From NCBI RefSeq assembly GCF_027595985.1, contig NC_073305.1:153648923-153712922 (forward strand): DNA of 64,000 bases, written 5' to 3'. This document shows, in pieces, positions 20,987 to 32,294 of the stretch (positions are counted from its first letter, which is position 1; each line of letters starts with the position of its first letter). The notes under the pieces are model-generated. The model was not told where the DNA came from. It did no database searches and saw nothing but the letters and a program-made list of their open reading frames with translations. The DNA is from Sorex araneus. Taxonomy: Eukaryota > Chordata > Mammalia > Eulipotyphla > Soricidae. The translations under genes were made by a program, and so were the position numbers.

Positions 20987-22254
20987 AAGAAGTTAAAATT
21001 ATTTATTTATTTATTTATTTAGGTTTAAGTCTCAGTTATACAATGATCGAACACCCATCCCTTCACCAGTGCACATATTCCACTACCAAGAATCACAGTA
21101 TAGCTCCACCCCTCCCTCCCACATCCCCAGCCCCCACCCTGCCTGTGTAACTGATAAATTTCACTTTACTTTCACTTTACTTTTATTACATTCAATATTT
21201 CAATAAAAACACCTCACTACTATTATTTGGAGTTTTCCCCCCCTAATGTCGGACCTGCTGAAAAGGAAGCATTTGATAATTTGTTTTCCATAGCTGAGAA
21301 TGAAGAGATATGAGGCCAATCGGCCGCACTAGCAGTCGCACGGTTTTGGATTTCTGTATTTTAGTATTTTAGTAAATAAGCCCAGAGAAATATCTGCCAG
21401 AAATTGCATCATTGCAAGCTCGTACCTCTTAGATATTTTATATTCCACATATGAGTGCAATCTTTCTATGTCTGCCTCTTTCTTTCTGACTCATTTCACT
21501 CAACATAATACTTTCCATGTTGATTCATTTATATGAAAATTTCATGACTTCATGTTTTCTGACAGCTACATAGTATTCCACTGTGTAGATGTACCAGAGT
21601 TTCTTTAGCCAGTCATCTGTTTTGGGGCACTCTGGTTTTTCCCAGATTGTGGCTATTGTAAACAGTGCTGCAATGAACATAGAAATACAGATTTCATCTC
21701 TACTGGGATATATTCCCAGGAGTGGTATTGCTGGGTCAAATGGAAGCTCAATTTCTAATATTTTTTTTAATTTGTGTGTAGTAACATTTTTTTTTAATTT
21801 ATTTATTTTTAATTAGTGAATCACCATGAGGGTACAGTTACAGATTTATACACTTTTGTGCTTATGCTTCCCTCATACAAAGTTCGGGACCCCATCCCTT
21901 CACCAGTGCCCATTCTCCACCAGCAGTAAACCCAGCATCCCTCCCACCCTCCCCAATCCCATCTCACCCCCACCCCACCCTGCCACTGTGGCAGGGCATC
22001 CCCTTCTGTTCTCTCTCTCTAATTAGCTGTTGAGGTTTGCAATAAAGGTGTTGAGTGGCCACTGTGCTCAGTCTCTAGCCCTCATTCAGCCCGAAACTCC
22101 CTTCCCCTGCATGGTCTTCAACTACATTATAGTTGGTGATCCCTTCTCTAAGTTGCCCTTTCCCCAGAATGTGAGGTCAGTCTCCAAGCCATGGAGTCAA
22201 CCTCCTGGTACTTATTTCTACGATTCTTGGGTGTTAGTCTCCCACTCTGTTATT

Positions 22255-25200
22255 CTATATGGCATAAATGAGTGCAATCTTTCTATGTCTGTCTCTCTCT
22301 TTCTGACTCATTTCACTTAGCATGAAACTTTTCATGCTGATCCACTTGAATACAAAATTCATGACCTCCTTTTTTCTAACAGCTGCATAGTATTCCATTG
22401 TATAGATGTACCAAAGTTTCCTCAACCAGTCATCCGTTCTAGGGCATTTGGGTTTTTTCCAGATTCTGGCTATTGTAAACAGTGCTGCAATGAACATACA
22501 TGTGCAGATGTTGTTTCGATTATACTTTTTTGCATCTCTGGGATATATTCCCAGCAGTGGTATTGTTGGGTCAATGTGAGCTCAACTTCTAGTTTTTTGA
22601 GAATCATCCATATTGTTTTCCAGAAGGGCTGAACCAGTCGGCATTCCCACCAGCAGTGTAGAAGGGTCCCTTTCTCGCCACATCCTCTCCAACAGCGGTT
22701 GCTTTTGTTCTTTTGGCTGTGTGCTAGTCTCTGTGGTGTGAGGTGGTATCTCGTGGTTGTTTTGATCTGCGTCTCTCTGATGATTAGTGATGTAGAGCAC
22801 TTTTTCATGTGCCTTTTGGCCATTCGTATTTCTTCCTTGGTAAAATTTCTGTTCATTTCTTCGCCCCATTTTTTAATGGGGTTGGATGTTTTCTTCTTGT
22901 AGAGTTTAACCAGTGCTTTATATACCATTGATATCAACACCTTATCTGAAGGGTATTGTGTAAATATCCTTTCCCATTCTGTGGATAGTCTTTGTATTCT
23001 GGTCACTGTATCTTTTGTGGTGCAGAAGCTTTTTAGTTTAATGTAGTCCCATTTGTTGATCTCTGTTTTTACTAGATTGCTTAGTTTCGTGTCGCCTTTG
23101 AAGATACCTTTATCTTCAATATCGTGGAGGGTTTTGCCGACCTTGTCTTCAATGTACCTTATGGTTTGTGGTCAAATGTTGAGGTCTTTAATCCATTTTG
23201 ACCTGACTTTTGTGCATGGTGTCAGGTCAAGGTCTAAGCCCATTTTTTTGCATGTGGTTGTCCAGTTGTGCCAGCACCATTTGTTGAAGAGACTTTCCTT
23301 GCTCCACTTCACATCTTTTGCTCCCTTATCAAAGATTAGATGATCATACATTTGGGGTTATGTGTAGTGATATTCCACCCTGTTCCATTGGTCTACGGCT
23401 CTGCCTTTGTTCCAGTACCATGCTGTTTTAATTGTTACTGCTTTGTAGTAAAGTTTGAGGTTGGGGAGGGTGATGCCTCCCATCGTCTTTTTCCCAAGAA
23501 TTGTTTTAGCTATCCGTGGGCGTTTGTTGTTCCATATGAATTTTAGGATTGCTTGATCCATTTCTTTGAAGAATGTCATGGGTATATTTATAGGGATCGC
23601 GTTGAATCTGTATAATGCTTTGGGGAGTATTGCCATTTTGACAACATTGATTCTCCCTATCCACGAGCAGGGTATATGTTTCCATTTCCTCATGTCCTCT
23701 TTTATTTCATGGAGTAGCATTTTCTAGTTTTCTTTGAAAAGGTCTTTTACTTCCTTGGTTAAGCTGATTCCGAGGTACTTGATTTTCTGGGGTACGGTTG
23801 TGAATGGGATTGCTTTTTTCATGTCCCTTTCCTCTGCCTCATTGTTTGTGTATAGGAAGGCCATGGATTTTTGGGTATTGATTTTGTAGCCTGCAACGTT
23901 ACTGTATAAGTCTATTGTTTCTAAGAGTTTCTTAGTATAGGCTTTAGGCTTCTCTAGATATAGTATCATATCGTCTGCAAATAGTGAGAGTTTGATTTCT
24001 TCCTTTCCTATCTGGATGCCCTTAATCTCTTTTTCTTGTCTAATAGCTATCGCAAGTACTTCCAGTACTATATTGAAGAGAAGTGGTGAGAGTGGGAATC
24101 CTTGTCTTTTACCTGATCTTAGAGGAAAGGCCCTTAGTTTTTCCCTGTTGAGGATAATGCTTGCTGTAGGCTTGTGGTAGATGGCTTTGACTATCTTGAG
24201 GAAAGTTCCTCCAAACCCCATTTTGGTGAGGGTTTTCATCATGAAAGGATGTTGGACCTTGTCAAATGCTTTCTCTGCATCTACTGATATGATCATATGG
24301 TTTTTATCTTTACTTTTGTTGATATGATGGATTATGTTGATTGATTTCCGAATGTTAAACCATCCTTGCATCCCCGGAATGAATCCCACTTGGTCATGAT
24401 GTATGATCTTTTTGATGAGTTGTTGGATCCTATTTGCTAATATTTTGTTGAGAATCTTCGCATCAGTGTTCATCAGGGATATTGGTCTGTAATTTTCTTT
24501 CTTAGTGGTGTCTTTGTTGCCTTTGGTATTAGGGAGATGTATGCTTCATAGAAACTGTTTAGGAGAGTTCCTTTTTTTTCAATTTCCTGGAAAAGTTTGA
24601 GTAGAACTGGCAATAGGTTTTCCTGTTTGGAAGAATTTACCGGTGAAACCATCTGGGCCTGGGCTTTTGTTTTTGGGGAGATGTTTGATTACAGTTTCAA
24701 TTTACTTAACATTGATGGGTCTATTCAGGTATTCCAAGTCTTCTTTGTTCAGTCTTGACAGTTTGTAGGAGTCCAGGAATTCATCCATTTCTTTTAGGTT
24801 ATCCTGTTTTGTGGCGTATAGGCCTTCAAAGTAGTCTCTAATGATCTTTTGTATCTCACTGGTTTCTGTCATGATGTCCCCCTTTTCATTTCTGATTCGA
24901 TTTATTAGGGCTCTCTCTCTTTCTTTCTTTGTGAGTCTTGTTAGCGGTTTATCAATCTTATTTATTTTCTCGAAGAACCAGCTCTTTGTTTCATTGATCT
25001 TTCGGATTGTTTTTTTGGTTTCGATGTCGTTAATTTCTGCTCTAATTTTTATTATTTCTTTCCTTCGGTTTGGTTTGGGTTCCTTTTTCTGATCCTTTTC
25101 TAAGGTCTTGAGTCGTGAAGTCAAGCTATCTATGTGGGCCCTGTCTTCCTTCCTGAGGAATGCTTGGAGAGCTATAAATTTTCCCCTTAACATGGCTTTA

Positions 25201-26062
25201 GCTGCGTCCCATAGGATTTGGTAGCTCGTGTCTTCATTCTCATTTGTTTCTAAGTATCTTTTGATTTCTTCCTTGATTTCCTTCCTGACCCACTCAGTGT
25301 TCAACATTGAATTGTTTAATTTCCAGGTGTTTGATTTGGTTCTCCGTGTTGGTGAGTGGTTAGCTTCTATCTTCAGTGCATTGTGGTCTGAAAAGATGGT
25401 TGATACAATTTCTATTTTTCCTATTCTCTTGAGGTATGTTCTGGGGCCCAGTACATGGTCTATTTTAGAAAATGTTCCATGTGCACTGGAAAAGAATGTG
25501 TATTCTTTCTTTTGGGGTGTAAGGCCCTGTATAGGTCTATTAGGCCTCTCTCTTCAATTTCTTCTTTCAGAGTCAGTGTTTCCTTGTTGAGTTTTGTTCT
25601 TGTCGATCTATCTAGAGGCAATAAAGCCGTATTGAAGTCTCCAACTACAATTGTGCTGTTATTGATGTCCTCTTTGAAGTCTGTTAGGAGTTGTTTTAAA
25701 TATTTAGCCGGTCGTTCATTAGGAGCGTATACGTTTAAGAGTGTGATTTCTTCCTGTTGTACATATCCCTTGATAAATAGAAAATGACCTTCGCTGTCCC
25801 TTTTAATCTTTTTCAACCTGAAGTCTGTGTTTTGGATACCAGGATGGCCACTCCAGCTTTTTTAAGGGAGTTGTTTACTTGCAGGATTGTTTTCCATCCT
25901 TTGACTTTGTGTATGTTTACTCTGTTTGTTCAGGTGTGTTTCTTGCAGGCAACAGAATGTTGGGTTTTATTTCCGGATCCATTTTGCCACTCTGTGTCTC
26001 TTGATGGGTGCATTTAGGCCGTTGACATTGAGAGAGATTATTGTGATAGGATTTTGTGTCAT
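22255..26062 (-). pseudogene. L1 ORF2 (endonuclease, reverse transcriptase), broken
   Basis: ORF2 of the young L1, beginning at ATG at 26060-26062 and encoding endonuclease, reverse transcriptase and a cysteine-containing C-terminus in antisense. Endonuclease motifs ISLNVNGLNAPIKRHR and VGDFNT are visible, and the reverse-transcriptase FADD core lies at 23970-23981. The frame is interrupted early by TAA at 25967-25969, about 30 codons in, and by further stops or shifts near 25459, 24702, 24473, 23720 and 22470. Family members are about 1270 residues. With this damage the protein cannot be made; only separate pieces remain open. Confidence 0.9.
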
Positions 26063-26105
26063 ATTTCTGTGGTATCTGTTGTTTTTTATGGGACTCCACC
26101 TTGTC

Positions 26106-27056
26106 TTACAGTAGCCCCTTTAGACCTTCTTTCAAGTTTGGTTTTGAGTCTATGAAGTTCCTGAGCTGTTGTTTATCCGAGAAATAGTGTATGGTTCCTT
26201 CGAGTTTGAGTGAGAGTTTAGCCGGATAAAGTATTCTTGGTGAGGCATTCATTTCGTTGAGTTTTTTCACTATGTCCCACCATTGTCTTCGGGCTCGGAG
26301 GGTTTCCTCTGACAGGTCTGCTGTAAATCTGAGGGGTGCTCCTTTGTATGTGATTTCCTTCTTTGACCTTGCTGCTTGCAGAATTGTGTCTCTATCCATA
26401 GCATCCATCATTCTGACTATGATATGCCTTGGAGTCTTTTTATTCGGGTCTCTTTTTGCTGATACTCTTCGGACTCCTTGTATCTGGATGCCTGCCTTCT
26501 CCAGCTCTGGGAATTTCTTAGCAATGATGTCTTTGACTGTGTTTTTTTCATTGGGGTTACTTCCCTGCGGTTCTGGTACTCCAATGATTCTTATGTTGTT
26601 TCTCTTGAAGTCATCCCCCAGGGCTCTGATTTGCTCTATAGCCATTTTGAGGTCTTTGGCCATGATTTGTTGTTGTCTATAAGCTTTCTGCAGCTCATCT
26701 TCCAGGTCACTGATTCTGTCTTCAGCTGTAGTCATTCTACTGTTGAGGGCATCTAGTGAGATTTTTAATTTGTCTACCGATTCCTTTATTTGTGTGACTT
26801 CCGTTCGTAGGTTTGAGATTCCTGTTCTCATTTCTTCCTGTATTTTCTTGGTAGACCGTTCCAGTGCTTCATTCATCTCCTCCCTTAATTTATTGGATGT
26901 CTGTTCCATGGTTGCTTGGAGTAGGTCGACTCTCCTACAGATCTCCTCTCTGAATTGTTTATCGGAGAGCTCGTAGATGTGAGTAGCCCCCGTTGATGTT
27001 TCTGGAATTTTTTCTTCTCCCTCTCTTCGTGGAGGGGATTTTCGCTGCTTCTTCAT
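26106..27056 (-). CDS. L1 ORF1p, intact
   Basis: A complete open frame of 316 residues, the expected position and near the usual size for mammalian L1 ORF1p, an RNA-binding chaperone that forms trimers with L1 RNA. Residues 1-30 are basic and Ser/Pro-rich. About 45-150 are coiled-coil, rich in Glu, Leu and Lys at heptad spacing. An RRM follows, with the conserved NNIRIIGVPE, and a C-terminal domain holds RRVSAKRDPNK and YPAKLSL. The start codon lies 3' of the GC-rich 5' UTR, and the frame ends 44 bp before ORF2. No stop or frameshift was found. Trans-acting function is possible if it is expressed, but that is not shown here. Confidence 0.9.
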   Translation of the reverse strand: MKKQRKSPPRREGEEKIPETSTGATHIYELSDKQFREEICRRVDLLQATMEQTSNKLREEMNEALERSTKKIQEEMRTGISNLRTEVTQIKESVDKLKISLDALNSRMTTAEDRISDLEDELQKAYRQQQIMAKDLKMAIEQIRALGDDFKRNNIRIIGVPEPQGSNPNEKNTVKDIIAKKFPELEKAGIQIQGVRRVSAKRDPNKKTPRHIIVRMMDAMDRDTILQAARSKKEITYKGAPLRFTADLSEETLRARRQWWDIVKKLNEMNASPRILYPAKLSLKLEGTIHYFSDKQQLRNFIDSKPNLKEGLKGLL

Positions 27057-27547
27057 GTTGTTACGGAAGTATAGAGTTGGAACTTTGTAATTATCTATTC
27101 TTATTCCCTCTTGCTGAGGAAAGGAGGGTTTCTGCTTATGCTAAAATTCCTTATTCACTGACAGCTTTTATAGTATGAAACTAAGCTAATGGATATTTTG
27201 CATGAGTGTTGGAGATGGCTAAAGTGATTTTCAAAGAAATACACAGTAACTATTATGCTGAGGTAATAAAGAATAACTGAAGCAGCCGCCACTCCGACAG
27301 GAGGCCACGCCCACTTTGAGACCACGCCTCCTACGATACAGGCCACGCCCCCAGTGTCTTCCTGTTAGAGAGCCAGGCAGGACGCGCAGGGCACGGGGCA
27401 GGGCAGCTGCAGGCTGTCCGGGACCCCATTCGGTGGGAAGCCGGGGACAGGAGGGCGTGGCCGAGAGTCAGTGACGGTACCTGGGTAGGCAGGCCGCAGT
27501 TAGAGAGCGGGATCGGGAGACGGGACGCACAGGGCACGGGGCGGGGC
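27057..27547 (-). promoter_or_regulatory. L1 5' UTR with GC-rich 143-bp monomer
   Basis: About 490 bp, with a CpG-rich part at 27285-27547. The string gcagggcacggggcagggca near 27385 recurs as acagggcacggggcggggca near 27528, 143 bp apart, so the promoter end appears to be one full and one partial tandem unit. Three ccacgccc boxes at 27304-27353 could bind KLF/Sp1-type factors. Confidence 0.65.
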
Positions 27548-29365
27548 AGCTCAATTTCTAATTTTTTGAGAATCATCCATATTGTTTTCCAAAAGGGATG
27601 AACCAGTCGGCATTCCCACCAGCAGTGAAGGAGAGTTCTTATCTCCCTACATCCATGCCAACACCAGTTGCTTTTGTTTTTTAGGATGTGGGCCAGTCTC
27701 TGTGGGGTGAGATGATATCTCATTGTTGTTTTGATCTGCATCTCCCTGATGATTAGTGATGTTGAACATTTTCTCATGTGCCTCTCAGCCATTTGGATTT
27801 CTTCTTTGGGAAAGTTTCTGTTCATTACATCACTCCATTTTTTGATCAGGTTGGCAGTTTTCTTCTTGTGGAGTTCAACCAGTGCATTGCATATCCTTGA
27901 TATCAACCCTTTATCGGATGGGTACTGCATAAATATCCTTTCCCATTCTGCAGTTTGTCTTTGTACTTTGGTCACTGTTTCTCTTGAGGTGCAGAAGCTT
28001 CTTAGTTTGAGATAGTTCCATTTATTTATCTCTGTTTTCACTGCTTGGCCAGTGGCGTGTAAGCTTTGAAGATACCGTTGCTTCAATGTCATGGAGGGTT
28101 TTGCCAACCTTGTCTTCAATGTACCTTAGGGATTCTGGTCTGATGTTGAGGTCTTTAATCCATTTTGATCTGACTTTTGTACATGGTGATAGATGGAGGT
28201 CTAAGCCCATTTTTTTGCATGTAACTGTCCAGTTTTGCCAACACAATTTGTTAAACATGCTTTCCTTGCTCCACTTCAGATTTCTTGCTCCCTTATCAAA
28301 GATTGGATGATCATATATTTGGGGGGATGTTTCAGAGTATTCAATCTTGTTCCATTGGTCTGCGTTCTGCCTTTGTTCCAGTACCATGCTGTTTTAATGA
28401 CTACCGCTTTGTAGTAGAGTTGGAAGTTGGGGAGGTTGATTCCTCCCATTTTCTTTTTCCCAAGAATTGCTTTAGCTATTTGTGGGGGCTTATTGTTCCA
28501 TATGAATTTCAGTAGCACTTGCTCCATTTCTTTGAAGAATGACATGGGTATCCCTATAGGGATCGCATTGAATTTGTACAATTCTTTGGGGACAATTGCC
28601 ATTTTGGCAATATTCATTCTTCAATCCATGAGCAGGGGATATCTTTCCATTTCCTCATGTCCTCTTTTATTTCCTGAAGTAGCATTTTGTAGTTTTCATT
28701 ATACAAGTCCTTTACCTCCTTAGTTAAGCTGATTCCGAGGTACTTGATTTTCTGAGGCACAATTGTGAATGGGATTGCTTTTTTCATGTCGCTTTCTTCT
28801 CTCTTATTATTTGCATATAGAAAAGCCATGGACTTTTGGGTATTGATTTTATAGCCTGCAACTTTACTGTATGAGTGTATTGTTTCTAGGAGTTTCTTGG
28901 TACAGGTTTTAGGGTTCTCTAAGTTTAGTATCATATCATCTGCAAATAGTGAGAGCTTGATTTCTTCCTCTCCTACCTGAATGCCCTTAATATCTTTTTC
29001 TTACCTAATTATTTTTTCAAGTACTTCCAGTACTATATTGAACAGAAGTGGAGAGAGTGGGCATACTTTTCTCATCCCTGTTCTCAGAGGGAAAGCTCTT
29101 AGTTTTTCCCCATTGAGGATGATGCTTGCTATAGGCTTGTGATAAATGGCTTTGACTATATTGAGGAAGGTTCCTTCTATACCCATTTTGGTGAGAGTTT
29201 TCATCAAAAATTGGGGCTGGATCTTGTCAAATGTTTTCTCTGCATCTATTGATATGATTATATAATTTTTATCTTTTCTTTTGTTGATATGATGGATTAT
29301 GTTGATTGATTTCCGAATGTTAAACCATCCTTGCATCCCCGGGATGAATCCCACTTGGTCATGGT

Positions 29366-29452
29366 GTATGATCTTTTTGATGAGTTGTTGTGTTGTATGA
29401 TCTTTTTGATGAGTTGTTGTGTTGTATGATCTTTTTGATGAGTTGTTGTATT
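29366..29452. repeat. 29-bp tandem triplication inside L1 ORF2
   Basis: The unit starting gtatgatctttttgatgagt begins at 29366, 29395 and 29424. The equivalent site near 24400 has a single unit, so this is an expansion specific to this copy. Confidence 0.9.
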
Positions 29453-30642
29453 CTATTTGCTAATATTTTGTTGAGAATCTTCCCATCTCTGTTCATCAGG
29501 GACATTGGCCTATAGTTTTCTTTTTTTGTGGTATCTTTGCTTTTGGCATTAGGGAGGTATGAGCCTCATAGAAACTGGAAGTCCTTATGTTTCTTCAATT
29601 TCCTGGAAAATCTTGAGAAGAATTGGCAATAGGTCCTCTTTAAATGTTTGGAAGAATTTGCTAGTGAATCTGTCTGGACCTGGGCTTTTGTTTTTGGGAA
29701 GACTTTTGATTACCATTTCAATTTCCTTGATATTAATAGGACTATTCAGATACTCCAGGTCTTCTTGGTTCAGCCTTGTGAGATTATAGGAATCCAGGAA
29801 TTCATCCATTTCTTCTAGGTTCTCTTGTTTTGTGGCATACAGATTTTCAAAGCAGTCTCTGGTGATCTTGAATTTCTTTGGTTTCTGTTGTGATGTCCCC
29901 CTTTTTATTTCTGATTCAGCTTATAAGGGTTCTCTCTCTTTCTTTGTGAGTCTTGCTAGTGGTTTATCAATCTTGTTTATTTTCTTGAAGAACCAGCTCT
30001 TGGTTTCATTGATCTTTTGGATTGTCTTTTGGGTTTCCATGTTGTTAATTTCTGCTCTAAGTTTTATTATCTCTTTCCTTCTGCCTGGTTTGGGTGCCTT
30101 TTGTTGGTCCTTTTCTAAGGTCTTGAGCTGTGAAGTCAAGTTATTTATGTGATCTCTTTCTTCCTTCCTGAGATAAGCTTGCAGAGCTATAAATTTTCCC
30201 CTTAATACAGCTTTAGCGGCATCCCATAGGTTCTGGTAGCTTGTATCTTCATTCTCATTTGTTTCCAGGTACCTTTTGATTTCTTCCTTGATTTCCTTCT
30301 TGACCCACTCATTGTTCAACATCGAGCTATTAATTTCCAGGTGTTTGATTTAGTTTTCTGCATCTGTCTATGATTAACTTCTATCTTCAGTGCATCATGG
30401 TCTGAAAAGATAGCTGGTACAATGTCTATTTTGTTGATTCTGTTGAGGTATGTTGTGTGGTCCAGCGCATGGTCTATTCTGGAAAATGTTCCATGTGTAC
30501 TGGAAAAGAATGTGTATTCCTTTTTTTTTTTGGATATAGAGCCCTGTATAGATCTATTAGCCCTCTCTCTTTTACTTCTTTCTTCAAAGCCAGTATTTCC
30601 TTGGTGAGTTTTAATCAAGAAGTTAAAATAATTTAATATAGT

Positions 30643-30777
30643 ATAAAGATAGCTGGTACAATGTCTATTTTGTTGATTCTGTTGAGGTATGTTGTGTGGC
30701 CCAGCACATGGTCTATTCTGGAAAATGTTCCATGTGTACTGGAAAAGAATGTGTATTCCTTTTTTTTGGATATAGAG
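30643..30777 (-). mobile_element. Duplicate L1 piece outside the older L1's flank
   Basis: About 134 bp repeats 30404-30537 (from aagatagctggtacaatgtc to ttttggatatagagccct) with few differences, yet lies beyond the 13-bp flanking duplication of the older L1. It is an extra piece in the same orientation. Confidence 0.85.
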
Positions 30778-32069
30778 CCCTCTCATTGCCATAAATAAGT
30801 TTTCAACTCTGGCATAGAAAATATATTGCATTCAATTTTATTTTGTACTTGGATCTTATTGGGATAATTATCATGTCTTCCATGCCCTAAATAAAACTTT
30901 TAAAATTCTTTGCTAATATATTTTTAAGTTTAAATGAAATAGGTCAAACCTACAAATGAAATCAGATTGTTTTTTTTCCCCAAGGAGTCAGCTGGATGTC
31001 TCACCTCTGGAATGGCTACTCTGCTAGGGAAAAAGCCACCTCTTGCCCAACTTGCTTCTTTTTTCATATTTTCATATGTTCCTATCATCTCCAGTTTGTT
31101 CTTCTAATTAATTTGTTGCTACAGCCTTTTAAATGCAAAACATTTTTATTTGTTACAAAAAAAGGTGCCAGATGAATAGCCTGTGATATCTAGTATCATG
31201 ATCTGGCTTTATTTTTAAGTTAATGTAAAAGTTAGGGCAAATTAATATTTTTAGGTTGGTCATCAATTTCATAGGATGTAAAAATGAATATGATAGGTTC
31301 TATGATATTAAATTTTACTTTCTTAATGTTTAAAGTCTGCTTAACTCAAGGTCACTTTCTTTTTTGTTTATAACTTACCATCATGGTTCACTGACTAAGA
31401 GAGGAAATGAAGCTGCCAAGGTAAATCTCAACTCACAGTAGGTAGGAAATTAAGTCCTAGCCTATTGATGCTTTATTTATCTCCACCTTTTATTTTAAGA
31501 AGTTAAAATAACAACCAACACTTGGAAACAAGTTATACTGTGGATTTATTAGCTCAAACCCAAAGAACAAACTGTTCTTGGGAAATTATGCATGATCTAT
31601 GTTGTGTTTCCTAACATCATGTCCCAGATGGCATGATTAACACAGAGTGGGGCTTCTCTATGGATCGTCATGGAAGCTACCAATTCTGAGGTCTAACTGA
31701 CTGTAGAGTCAGAAAAGCTGGGAAAGCTATGGTCTGGAGCCATTAGGGACAACTTTCCTCGGCAAGTAAAGGAAGGGGTTCTTTGTGTGGTCCAACTCCT
31801 ATAGTATCTCTAGGTGAAAAAATACTTGAAGACAAGTAATCTCTGAGCATTTTAAAGCATCAAAGGTGACCATCCTTTAGAAAGGCATTAATGGAATCAT
31901 TTATGCATTTTCTATTATGGAATGTGCATGCAAAGGAACTATAGATACACATTGTCTACACTCATACAATTTAAGAGTAGTTTATTTCCAGTATTGAGAA
32001 CTTTATCTAAAATGGGGATTTAAAAAGAGGAAATTTTTATCTTTCAGTGATTTCTTATAACTTTGCTAA
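30778..32069. other. Unassigned intergenic stretch
   Basis: About 1.3 kb without a recognised gene or repeat. The GC content is locally higher near 30980-31040 and 31640-31800, but no exon-like frame or splice pairs stood out. Confidence 0.4.
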
Positions 32070-32200
32070 TATGGGTAGGGCCCGTGCCCTACATTTGACT
32101 GACTTGATTTAGATCTCTGGCATCCCATATGGTCTCCTGAGAACAGAGTCAGAAGTAACCCCTGAGCATCACTGGTATTGCTCCAAAATAAAATTAAAAA
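32070..32200 (+). mobile_element. Old SOR SINE fragment
   Basis: A sense copy with ggcatcccatatggtctcct, gtaacccctgagcatcact and an A-rich end. Confidence 0.7.
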
Positions 32201-32294
32201 TATATAATATATTAAACTCATAAAAATATTACTTAGTAGTTTCAGAAATCCAGAAGTAAAATGCAGACTGAGATAGTATAAACTTGTAATCTTT

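Larger units (their letters stand above)
21760..27547 (-). mobile_element. Young near full-length L1
   Basis: A 5.8-kb antisense L1 with 5' UTR, ORF1, ORF2 and 3' UTR in order. It is inserted in the older L1 with a perfect 15-bp duplication, agctcaatttctaat, at 21745-21759 and 27548-27562. ORF1 is open; ORF2 is not, so the copy is not autonomous. The 3' UTR (gaatcaccatgagggtacag) is of the same subfamily as 40952-41443. Two T runs near the left end, separated by about 18 bp, suggest a short 3' transduction. Confidence 0.93.
21000..30616 (-). mobile_element. Older L1, split by a younger L1
   Basis: An antisense L1 in two parts, 21000-21759 (tail, 3' UTR and end of ORF2) and 27548-30616 (more of ORF2), about 3.8 kb in total. 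The parts join exactly at agctcaatttctaat, which the younger L1 duplicated. The element has its own 13-bp duplication, aagaagttaaaat, at 20987-20999 and 30617-30629, and is 5'-truncated. ORF2 is broken into at least eight pieces by stops and frameshifts, and one region carries a 29-bp tandem repeat. Confidence 0.88.

Noticed and set aside
26257-26976. Open frames on the + strand opposite L1 ORF1
   Set aside because: They are antisense shadows of the ORF1 coding sequence and match no protein.
29366-29452. CRISPR-like short repeats
   Set aside because: Units are directly adjacent without spacers, in mammalian L1 sequence.
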